A model generated the notes under the pieces. That model was not told where the DNA came from and did no database searches. It saw nothing but the letters and a program-made list of their open reading frames with translations. The translations under genes and the position numbers were made by a program. A stretch of 5,274 nt of DNA from JAERML01 sp035687895 (lineage in GTDB: Bacteria; Bacteroidota; Ignavibacteria; UBA10030; UBA6906): the NCBI GenBank assembly GCA_035687895.1, contig DASRUE010000042.1, positions 1 to 5,274 of the forward strand, in the 5' to 3' direction. How positions within the stretch are numbered: position 1 is the first letter of the stretch; each line of letters opens with the position of its first letter. Positions 1 to 5,257 of the stretch are shown in pieces.

Positions 1-1
1 G

Positions 2-703
2 ATCGCTGTTCCGCATGTCACTTGCACGATTGGGCAGGTGCTTCCGGCAAAGGAGATCGCGCGTCTTGGCCATGAGAAGGGACTCTGGGTCTTTCTCGAC
101 GGTGCGCACACGCCGGGGATGATGCCGCTCGATGTGAAGGAGCTTGGCTGCGACTTTTTCGCGAGCTGTGGGCACAAATGGATGATGGGCCCGAAGGGGA
201 CAGGCTTTCTCTACGTGAAGAGGGAAATGATGGAGGTTCTGGAGCCCTACTGGGTTGGTGCAGGCGTGGATACTGCCTGGGATCTTGCCACAGGTTCTTT
301 GACATATAAATCAGATGCGCACCGGTTTGATTTTGCCACACAGAGCTCCGCGCTGTACATCGGGTTGGGTGCGGCAGTGGATTTTCTTCACCATCTCGGG
401 ATGGAGAATGTTGCCCGCAGAGGTCAGGCTCTCTCCCGTCATCTTCGCAATGGGTTGAAAGGACTTGGCGAACGCGCAGAGATTCTCACGCCGGAGGAGG
501 ATGGAGGCTTCGGCTCCGTTGTTGGCTTCCGCTTGAAGAATGTTCCTTATGATAAATTGCAGCAGCTTCTGCTGGAGAAGCACAAGATCATCACCCGGAT
601 GGTGCCGGAGAACGGCATCAACTGCAACAGAATCTCGACACACATCTACAATAATTTCGACGAAGTAAACCGGGTGGTGGAGGCAATTACCGCCGCTGCG
701 TAG
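2..703 (+). CDS. PLP-dependent class V aminotransferase-fold enzyme, 5'-truncated by window edge
   Basis: The reading frame is open from base 2 to the TAG at 701-703 (233 visible codons), so the start lies upstream of the window. A GTG at 38 is in frame but would leave out family sequence that is clearly coding. Family features are seen in order. LDGAHTPG has the Asp (visible residue 33) expected to contact the PLP ring nitrogen. SCGHKWMMGPKGTGFLY has the Schiff-base Lys (visible residue 59, codon 176-178). TQSSALYIGLGAAVDFL matches the conserved helix of the large domain. NRISTHIYNNFDEV has the Arg (visible residue 210) that usually binds the substrate carboxylate. The best match is the isopenicillin-N-epimerase/cysteine-desulfurase-like branch of class V. 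The exact reaction cannot be assigned: the Cys-bearing loop typical of desulfurases is not evident. Some relatives carry a Tat signal, and the missing N-terminus would show whether this one does. A RidA gene lies two genes downstream. Confidence 0.93.
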   Translation: MAVPHVTCTIGQVLPAKEIARLGHEKGLWVFLDGAHTPGMMPLDVKELGCDFFASCGHKWMMGPKGTGFLYVKREMMEVLEPYWVGAGVDTAWDLATGSLTYKSDAHRFDFATQSSALYIGLGAAVDFLHHLGMENVARRGQALSRHLRNGLKGLGERAEILTPEEDGGFGSVVGFRLKNVPYDKLQQLLLEKHKIITRMVPENGINCNRISTHIYNNFDEVNRVVEAITAAA

Positions 704-746
704 GCTTCGATTTCTTGTTCACTCACATTCACGGGGAGCAACTGTC

Positions 747-1088
747 ATGAACCACTCATTCTTTACAGGTCCACGTCTTCTGACTGTCGTGTTGGTGCTT
801 TCGTTCCTGGCTTCTGCTGGTACGATGGATGCGCTGGCGCAGAAGTCACAGAAGACCCAGACCGCGGCTCAAAAGCAATCCACATTGAAGGATGTGCTGA
901 TCCAATACCAGGGGAAGGACACGAACCTCGGGAAACTTGTGAAAGTCTCGGGTGACTATTTCACGCTCGAAGATGAGGAGGGAGCGCAGACTCTCCATCC
1001 ATTGTCTGTAATCCACACATTGAAGATCGTCAAGCCGGAAGAAGGGTCAACGGTTGTACTGGAGATCAGGCTTGTTGGGAAGGACTAA
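747..1088 (+). CDS. Small secreted protein of unknown function, possible Sm/PRC-like beta-barrel
   Basis: This is a 113-residue protein that I do not recognise. The ATG at 747 is preceded by GGGGAG at 733-738, well spaced for a ribosome binding site. Residues 1-31 form a Sec signal peptide: a short region with Arg10, a hydrophobic core at about 11-24, and an ALA-Q site suggesting cleavage after Ala31. A Gln/Lys/Thr-rich linker follows (about 32-46). Residues 48-112 alternate hydrophobic and polar residues in a way that suggests a small beta-barrel: GKLVKVSGDYFTLEDEEG, then PLSVIHTLKI, then VVLEIRLVG. This 'G-x-L-V-x-V-x-x-D-Y-F-x-L ... PLSVIHTL' rhythm resembles Sm-like or PRC-type barrels, by pattern only. 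It starts 43 nt after the aminotransferase stop and ends 1 nt before the RidA lipoprotein start, so co-transcription is likely. It probably acts in the periplasm or at the cell surface. Confidence 0.82.
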   Translation: MNHSFFTGPRLLTVVLVLSFLASAGTMDALAQKSQKTQTAAQKQSTLKDVLIQYQGKDTNLGKLVKVSGDYFTLEDEEGAQTLHPLSVIHTLKIVKPEEGSTVVLEIRLVGKD

Positions 1089-1089
1089 G

Positions 1090-1575
1090 ATGAAAATACT
1101 GCCGGGTGTTGTGGTGCTTGGCCTGATTCTCGCCGGATGCGGTCCAACCGAAGAGGATGTCCGCCGTATCGTGCAGGACGAGATGAGGGGCGCGATGGAT
1201 CGGACGTACGCACAATCCACGGAGACCGTCGGTCCGTATAGTCCGGCGGTTCGAGTGGGAGACTTTCTCTTCGTCTCCGGTCAGATCGGACTTGACCAGG
1301 AAACCGGTCAACTCCGGAGTGAGTTCATCGAGGTGGAAACGCAGCAGGTGATGGAGAACCTCATGCGGATTCTGCGGGCCGAGGGATACGACTCCTCCCA
1401 TGTCATCAATGCAAACGTGTACCTCAAGAACATGAATGACTACCCGAAGATGAACCTGATCTACGGAGGATATTTTCAGGAAGGAAGGTACCCTGCACGG
1501 GTGGCCGTGGAAGTGAGCAATCTCCCCCGGCAGGCGAATGTGGAAATCGCGGTGGTGGCGTGTAAGGGGGATTGA
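1090..1575 (+). CDS. RidA-family (YjgF/YER057c/UK114) protein made as a lipoprotein
   Basis: This 161-residue protein starts at the ATG at 1090, 1 nt after the upstream TAA, with AAGGA five bases before the start. An in-frame start at 1054 would overlap the previous gene and place charged residues before the signal, so 1090 is preferred. Residues 1-17 are a lipoprotein signal peptide ending in the lipobox LAGC, with Cys17 as the lipidation site. Residues 18-42 are a charged, probably helical linker. The RidA domain spans about 43-158: GPYSPAV at 48-54, FVSGQIG at 61-67, then YPARVAVEV and NVEI. Arg137 and Glu152 align with E. coli RidA Arg105 and Glu120, while the Cys107 equivalent is Ala139 and the Glu122 equivalent is Ala154. 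Family members hydrolyse 2-aminoacrylate-type imines released by PLP enzymes. The conserved Arg supports deaminase activity, but no substrate can be assigned. Cytoplasmic RidA proteins are about 125-130 residues, so the extra N-terminus is the export module. Confidence 0.9.
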   Translation: MKILPGVVVLGLILAGCGPTEEDVRRIVQDEMRGAMDRTYAQSTETVGPYSPAVRVGDFLFVSGQIGLDQETGQLRSEFIEVETQQVMENLMRILRAEGYDSSHVINANVYLKNMNDYPKMNLIYGGYFQEGRYPARVAVEVSNLPRQANVEIAVVACKGD

Positions 1576-1580
1576 GGAGA

Positions 1581-1624
1581 TGGTTGGAATAACCGCCTGC
1601 CTGTCCCTGCCCGGCAGGCAACCA
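1581..1624. repeat. Nested inverted repeat (hairpin) between RidA and OLD genes
   Basis: Outer arms TGGTTG (1581-1586) and CAACCA (1619-1624) are complementary. Inside, CCTGCC occurs twice in direct orientation (1596-1601 and 1606-1611), and both can pair with GGCAGG (1613-1618), giving two competing stems. The element begins 5 nt after the RidA stop codon. There is no T-tract after the stem, so it is not a textbook intrinsic terminator. It may still stop or stabilise the upstream transcript, or be a short mobile palindromic repeat. It sits where base composition appears to change by eye. Confidence 0.6.
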
Positions 1625-1652
1625 ACATGCGTCTATCATTGGAAGCGGAAGA

Positions 1653-2393
1653 ATGATTGCCCGCATCAAAATAGAAAACTATCGGTCTATTGAGCATGTA
1701 GAGTTTAGCCCAACACAGCTTTGTGGGTTAGTCGGACATAACAATGCCGGGAAGTCGAATATCTTGGGCGCCTTGGACGTACTTCTCGGAGAAACCTATC
1801 CTACCGAGCGGGCATTTACGAAGGACGACTTCTTTAACCGGGAGACCGACAGATCAATTCTGATTGAAGTTGAATTTGACGTACCCCTTGACCCTGTGCG
1901 TCTTACTATCCATCGTTCTCAAGATAAGAGACCCTGTGAGGCGAAAACCCTTCAACTGACATATACAAAGAGACAAGATGTGAATTTCAAGCATCAGTTT
2001 CTTGTCTTTGACTTGAACGGCGATTGTTACTATGCCAACGACGAAGTCAGAAAGCAAGTACAATTTGTGTATGTGCCGTCGGACCGAAACCTTGAGAAGC
2101 AGTTAACGGTTAGTCAGTGGACGATGCTCGGAAAAATGCTCAAGCACCTTGATGAACAGTTTAGGCAAGGACCTAAAGGGGATGACGGTTTTACTGAGAA
2201 TGAACGTGCATTACGGCAAAGTATGACTGACGCGCTCCAAGTCCTCAAGACTCCTGCGTATTTGGACTTTGAGAATCGACTAAAGACGAACGTCAAAGAT
2301 CAGACACAAGACTCCTTCAAAGATGTTGAACTCTTCTTGAATGTCTACGATCCACTTCACTTATTACAAGACAATTCAACTCCTTGTCCGTGA
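1653..2393 (+). CDS. OLD-family endonuclease, N-terminal ATPase half (frameshifted gene, part 1)
   Basis: This is the 246-codon first part of an OLD-family (overcoming lysogenization defect) ATP-dependent nuclease. The ATG at 1653 has GGAAG at 1641-1645 upstream and gives the typical beginning MIARIKIENYRSIEHVEF. The Walker A motif G28-H-N-N-A-G-K-S35 is intact and matches the GxNNxGKS form of SMC/RecF/OLD ATPases. The ABC signature, Walker B and nuclease domain are missing from this frame. They are encoded in the +1 frame that opens at 2341. Homology-like sequence runs through VYDPLHL (to about 2363) and is then replaced by LQDNSTPCP and a TGA at 2391-2393, as expected after a frameshift. 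Without a frame change the product would be an incomplete ATPase and probably inactive. Known relatives (P2 Old, GajA of Gabija) use ATP sensing to control DNA cleavage in antiphage defence. Confidence 0.85.
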   Translation: MIARIKIENYRSIEHVEFSPTQLCGLVGHNNAGKSNILGALDVLLGETYPTERAFTKDDFFNRETDRSILIEVEFDVPLDPVRLTIHRSQDKRPCEAKTLQLTYTKRQDVNFKHQFLVFDLNGDCYYANDEVRKQVQFVYVPSDRNLEKQLTVSQWTMLGKMLKHLDEQFRQGPKGDDGFTENERALRQSMTDALQVLKTPAYLDFENRLKTNVKDQTQDSFKDVELFLNVYDPLHLLQDNSTPCP

Positions 2394-3369
2394 GTTCGAG
2401 AAGGACTTCAACGTAGCCGATTTGGGGTCGGGACTTCAGAACCTCATCTTGCTTGCGATCTTCAGAACATATGCGAGGACCATGAAGTCCCGCGCAGTAT
2501 TGGCAATCGAAGAGCCTGAGATTTTTCTACATCCACACGCCCAGCGAAAGCTCTACAAGATACTTCGCTCATTGTTAGAACCACAGGTGAATCGTGAAAC
2601 CGGTGAAGTGATAGATGATGGTGCACAGATTTTCTACGCAACCCACAGCCCAGCTTTCCTGTCGCTTCCCGACTACGACGAGATCTTTCTCGTACGGAGA
2701 AATGATGAAGGAAAGACCAATGTGCTTTCCAAAGGAGACCCTCTCTCTCAAGGTGATAGAGACGAGCTGAGGCTGTTGACCCAATTCAATCAACATAGAA
2801 ACGAGCTCTTCTTTGCGCGAAAGGTAATGCTCGTTGAAGGCCAGACGGAGAAGCATGCGATTCCACTTGCCTTTGCCAAAAAGGTCGACATAGATGCTAA
2901 GACCATTTCTGTAATCGAAGTCGGGGGAAAGGGGAACCTTCCCTTCTTCATCAAGGTATTGTCCTCACTTAGGATCGAGTGGTGTGCTGTTTATGATACT
3001 GACAGTGACAAGATACTCTCTACGACGGATGAACAAAGCGCTCAACAGGCACTCGGAGGACTGGACGGGAATTCCGATGAAGCAAGGGTCCTCCGCAAAC
3101 GTCTTGACGATCACGCCGATACCGTGAGGAAGAACGAGCAGATTGCAACCGCGGCGGGTGAAGCTAACAATAGGCTGTTTCCACTTGATCCAAACTTTGA
3201 AGGGGTTTGCGGACTACCAGCGCAAAGAACCGAAGAATGGAGAAAAACGAAACAGGCCATTGAGAAGTTCACAAGCTATGGTAGTTGGGACGAAATACCC
3301 GAGCTGATCCGAACTGCAATCGAGTTCTTGCTGAGGTGCCCTGAGTCAGACTGGCCGGATGCCGCATAG
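2341..3369 (+). CDS. OLD-family endonuclease, C-terminal ATPase/TOPRIM half (frameshifted gene, part 2)
   Basis: This is the 342-codon continuation of the OLD gene in the next frame, overlapping part 1 by 53 nt. Family sequence resumes at about Y9-K-T-I-Q-L-L. The ABC signature-like LGSGLQNL is at 28-35, Walker B LAIEEPE at 54-60, and the switch region ATHSP at 100-104. The TOPRIM nuclease follows: VEGQTE with Glu166, the EVGGKGN turn at 193-199, and the metal-binding DTDSD at 219-223. A downstream LDPNFEG (282-288) and a Lys-rich KTKQAIEKF (302-310) resemble the conserved C-terminal TOPRIM elements of the family. The ATG at 2341 has no Shine-Dalgarno-like sequence. It directly follows an in-frame TGA at 2338-2340, so independent initiation looks weak; it could be read only by frameshift or re-initiation. 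Removing one base at 2361-2364 fuses both parts into 571 residues, close to GajA-sized OLD proteins. Confidence 0.86.
   Translation: MSTIHFTYYKTIQLLVREFEKDFNVADLGSGLQNLILLAIFRTYARTMKSRAVLAIEEPEIFLHPHAQRKLYKILRSLLEPQVNRETGEVIDDGAQIFYATHSPAFLSLPDYDEIFLVRRNDEGKTNVLSKGDPLSQGDRDELRLLTQFNQHRNELFFARKVMLVEGQTEKHAIPLAFAKKVDIDAKTISVIEVGGKGNLPFFIKVLSSLRIEWCAVYDTDSDKILSTTDEQSAQQALGGLDGNSDEARVLRKRLDDHADTVRKNEQIATAAGEANNRLFPLDPNFEGVCGLPAQRTEEWRKTKQAIEKFTSYGSWDEIPELIRTAIEFLLRCPESDWPDAA
2358..2370 (+). other. Frameshift site inside the OLD nuclease gene
   Basis: Frame 1 reads His (2358-2360), Leu (2361-2363), Leu, Gln and leaves family sequence. If one base of 2361-2364 is skipped, reading becomes His-Leu-Tyr-Lys-Thr-Ile-Gln-Leu-Leu and all downstream motifs fall in frame. 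The local sequence CACTTATTACAAG has a short TTA duplication but no homopolymer run and no classic slippery heptamer. I favour an inactivating insertion or an assembly error. A programmed +1 shift at the TTA codon is possible but nothing in the sequence requires it. Confidence 0.75.
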
Positions 3370-3420
3370 AGCTAATGCCATCATCGATAATCAACAAAGT
3401 GTTGGCGAAGCATGGAGTTA

Positions 3421-3437
3421 TCCCGCCACAGGCGGGA
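3421..3437. repeat. Perfect 7-bp inverted repeat in the OLD-ATPase spacer
   Basis: TCCCGCC (3421-3427) and GGCGGGA (3431-3437) are exact reverse complements around a 3-nt ACA loop. It lies 51 nt after the OLD stop codon and upstream of a 33-bp tandem repeat whose units also end in CCGCC/GGCGG. No T-run follows, so a simple terminator role is not supported. It is probably part of the same repeat cluster. Confidence 0.65.
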
Positions 3438-3461
3438 GGTTTACGGAGGAGGAGTTGGATT

Positions 3462-3527
3462 TTCCGCCAAAAGATGAATCATGGCGGACAGGCATTCCGC
3501 CCAAAGGTGAAGCACGGCGGACAGGCA
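3462..3527. repeat. Two tandem 33-bp repeats with inverted ends
   Basis: Unit 1 is 3462-3494 and unit 2 is 3495-3527. They match at 29 of 33 positions, with differences at unit positions 8, 13, 18 and 21. Each unit starts TTCCGCC and ends GGCGGACAGGCA, so TCCGCC and GGCGGA can pair within a unit and also across the junction (3483-3488 with 3496-3501). Because 33 is a multiple of three, two forward frames and one reverse frame stay open through it and give 11-residue peptide repeats such as RPKVKHGGQA. The small ORFs over this region (3359-3574 and 3375-3593) are best explained as by-products. Together with the 3421-3437 hairpin this accounts for most of the 205-nt spacer. Confidence 0.8.
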
Positions 3528-3574
3528 ACTACGATATCAAGTATAGGATGGGGAAAGAACTTGCTGAGGAATGA

Positions 3575-4768
3575 GTGGGAACGAGAGGAATGATGGCAAC
3601 ACCGAATATAGGTCCCAATCCATTTACACCCCGATCCGGACAGGAACCGAAGGTGTTTCTTGGACGAGAGAAGGAACTTGAGACCTTTAAGAAGCATCTT
3701 GAGAAAACAAGAACGCAGCAGTATGATCATTTCGTTGTCGTCGGCGGATGGGGAACCGGAAAAACGACACTTCTCAAGGAGTTCCGCAAAGCCGCGCATG
3801 CTCGACGTGTCATTACTTCCTTCGTAGGCGTTCACGAGTTTAAACCCGACGACCTTCTTGGACCAGTTATCCAGTTGCTCACCCACATTCCTCGTAATTT
3901 GCCGATCAAGTTCGATCGCATGAAACGGTTCTCGAAATATCTGCAAGGAGTCGGCGTAACGTTGCCGGTGATCGGAGGAGGTATCGAGATCGCGGAAAAG
4001 AAACGTTTCGACGGGGATCCTCAGGAGTTGCTGCTTGAAGGTCTTGTTCAACTGTGGCGCGAACTTAAATCGGAGACTGATGCGTTGGTTGTATTTTTGG
4101 ACGATGTCCAGCATTACGAGGCCATACCTGAGGTGCTGGGTGTTCTCAAAAACGTTCTCAGCGATGACGACATTATTAGAAAAACGGGATACCTCTTTGT
4201 CCTGGCTGCCACGGAAGAAGGGTGGTCAAACTTCTTGCGCAAGAATCATCCCATTGGCCGGTACTTTGTTCCCATTCTGAAGATATATCCACTCTTGAAG
4301 GAGAATTCGCTGCGGATCATCGAGGCCACGCTCGATGGCACAGGCGTCACTTTTACACATGAAGTACAAGAAGCTGTCTTTGATTACACCGAGGGACATC
4401 CGTTTCAGATGCAGATACTCTGCTCCTACTTGTATGAAAATCAAATGAAGGGAAATGTCGGGCGTGACCAGCTTGACAGTGCGCTCTCTCAGACGCTTGA
4501 TGAGCTCGGACCAATCATTCTCGATCCCATTTATTCTATGGCGAGTGAACAAGAGAGGGCAACCCTCCATGTGATGTCCTCAGAGTACAAGGTTTACTCG
4601 TTTGATGACATCTTGAAACAGATTCGGAAGCAGAGGAGGGAAATCAGCAAGGGAACACTTGCAGCGGCAGTAGCACGGTTGAGTGAAAAAGGTCTCCTTC
4701 TAAAAATGGAAAGAGGCAAGTATCGTCTCGTGAATAGATTGTTCAATGAATTCGTCGTACGACAATGA
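3575..4768 (+). CDS. AAA_16/STAND-like P-loop ATPase with probable C-terminal winged helix
   Basis: This is a protein of up to 397 residues. The N-terminal NPFTP...VFLGREKELETF (15-38) is the GRE box that precedes the P-loop in AAA_16, archaeal-type ATPase and Cdc6/STAND-like proteins. Walker A is G57-G-W-G-T-G-K-T64, Walker B is VVFLDDVQ (172-179, acidic pair Asp176-Asp177), and LAATEE (210-215) is a sensor-1-like strand. TEGHPFQMQILCSYL (272-286) matches the 'G-x-P-x-x-x-Q' helix of these ATPases. The last 70 or so residues (EQERATLHVMSSE ... LSEKGLLLKMERGKYRLVNRLF) look like a winged-helix domain. The start is uncertain: GTG at 3575 (GAGGA at 3566-3570) or ATG at 3590/3593 (GAGAGGA at 3583-3589, spacing short). 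Conserved sequence begins after all three. Such ATPases often serve as NTP-driven sensors or switches. Here it follows a defence-type nuclease, but a joint role is inferred only from position. No effector domain is visible. Confidence 0.87.
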   Translation: MGTRGMMATPNIGPNPFTPRSGQEPKVFLGREKELETFKKHLEKTRTQQYDHFVVVGGWGTGKTTLLKEFRKAAHARRVITSFVGVHEFKPDDLLGPVIQLLTHIPRNLPIKFDRMKRFSKYLQGVGVTLPVIGGGIEIAEKKRFDGDPQELLLEGLVQLWRELKSETDALVVFLDDVQHYEAIPEVLGVLKNVLSDDDIIRKTGYLFVLAATEEGWSNFLRKNHPIGRYFVPILKIYPLLKENSLRIIEATLDGTGVTFTHEVQEAVFDYTEGHPFQMQILCSYLYENQMKGNVGRDQLDSALSQTLDELGPIILDPIYSMASEQERATLHVMSSEYKVYSFDDILKQIRKQRREISKGTLAAAVARLSEKGLLLKMERGKYRLVNRLFNEFVVRQ

Positions 4769-4956
4769 TTGCAGAGTTTGCAGAATGGAGCCGGTTTCGC
4801 AAACTCTGCAAACTTCTATGCGGAGACGATGAAACAGAGAGTTTAGCTGACATTGAAATGAGACATGTGAGATATTTGATGATAGTAAGAAGGTTTGTCG
4901 TTGTGGTCAATAAGATTTCGGACATTTATCGGACATATCAGACACGGGAGAGGTAG
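4765..4956 (+). CDS. Doubtful 63-codon ORF overlapping the ATPase stop
   Basis: The ATG overlaps the ATPase TGA in an ATGA arrangement, which can mean translational coupling. There is no Shine-Dalgarno-like sequence of its own. Codons 2-16 lie inside a 13-bp inverted repeat, and the last third is built from short repeats (TCGGACAT at 4918 and 4929). The predicted peptide has a short hydrophobic stretch (YLMIVRRFVVVV) and matches nothing I recognise. It could be a small partner of the ATPase, but chance is at least as likely. Confidence 0.22.
   Translation: MIAEFAEWSRFRKLCKLLCGDDETESLADIEMRHVRYLMIVRRFVVVVNKISDIYRTYQTRER
4769..4811. repeat. 13-bp perfect inverted repeat just after the ATPase stop codon
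   Basis: TTGCAGAGTTTGC (4769-4781) and GCAAACTCTGCAA (4799-4811) are exact reverse complements separated by 17 nt. The first arm begins on the base after the TGA at 4766-4768. A stem this long at a gene end suggests transcript end protection or termination, yet no T-tract follows (AACTTCTATG comes next). It may instead be a protein-binding palindrome or the remnant of an element end. Confidence 0.75.
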
Positions 4957-5000
4957 GTAAATTGCTGTACACCTTGTCCAGCGCTTGATCTGAAAATACT

Positions 5001-5033
5001 AGATTCTCAAGAATCTGGACAAAGTGTCCAGAT
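5001..5033. repeat. Two overlapping hairpins with a third competing arm
   Basis: AGATTCT (5001-5007) pairs with AGAATCT (5010-5016). ATCTGGACA (5013-5021) pairs with TGTCCAGAT (5025-5033) around a 3-nt loop. The two stems share 5013-5016 and cannot both form fully. In addition TTGTCCAG at 4974-4981 can pair with CTGGACAA at 5015-5022. Neither stem is followed by a T-run. Confidence 0.65.
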
Positions 5034-5068
5034 AATAGCGGCTCCAAAGAGTCCTTTGAGTGTAATAA

Positions 5069-5102
5069 ACATAGACACCGACATAGACATGATGTCTATG
5101 TC
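5069..5102. repeat. 23-bp perfect palindrome plus an upstream direct copy
   Basis: GACATAGACAT (5080-5090) and ATGTCTATGTC (5092-5102) are exact reverse complements around one central base. A further direct copy, ACATAGACA, lies at 5069-5077, twelve bases before the same word at 5081-5089. The inverted copy TGTCTATGT is at 5093-5101, again twelve bases on. Equal 12-nt spacing, slightly more than one helical turn, suits either dimeric protein binding or a palindromic repeat element. Confidence 0.78.
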
Positions 5103-5146
5103 AGGAAAACACAGATTGGTGGGGTTCCGTCAGAAAGGTGAATTAC

Positions 5147-5177
5147 CCCGACACTAATCCCGACAGAGTGTCGGGAT
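5147..5177. repeat. CCCGACA triple repeat forming two alternative hairpins
   Basis: CCCGACACT (5147-5155) can pair with AGTGTCGGG (5167-5175). Alternatively ATCCCGACA (5157-5165) can pair with TGTCGGGAT (5169-5177) around a 3-nt loop. The two direct copies of CCCGACA are twelve bases apart, as in the 5069-5102 element. No T-tract follows. Confidence 0.72.
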
Positions 5178-5228
5178 AGATAACGGAAAGAGTGTATTCA
5201 TAGCTTCAGCCCCGATATTTAAAGGTTC

Positions 5229-5257
5229 GTGCCGCAGCTTCGTTTTTGCTGCGCACG
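5229..5257. repeat. Imperfect hairpin near the window end
   Basis: GTGCCGCAGC (5229-5238) pairs with GCTGCGCAC (5248-5256) with one bulged C, around a loop containing five T. It is followed by a copy of TTGTCCAGC (5258-5266) that also occurs at 4974-4982. Its role is unknown, and the window ends too soon to see its context. Confidence 0.45.

Noticed and set aside
1653..3369. Gabija system (GajA-GajB)
   Set aside because: The OLD protein is GajA-like in length and motifs, but the next gene is an AAA_16-type ATPase without UvrD helicase motifs.
3359..3593. Two overlapping small ORFs (71 and 72 codons) between the OLD and ATPase genes
   Set aside because: Both run through the 33-bp tandem repeats, which keep frames open because the unit length is a multiple of three. 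They overlap neighbouring genes and lack convincing ribosome binding sites or family features.
3479..4114. 211-codon reverse-strand ORF
   Set aside because: It is antisense to the well-supported ATPase gene and runs into the repeat region; its sequence has no recognisable motifs.
5013..5033. Intrinsic terminator for the ATPase transcript
   Set aside because: The stem is good but is followed by AATAGC rather than a T-tract, and it lies about 245 nt after the gene.
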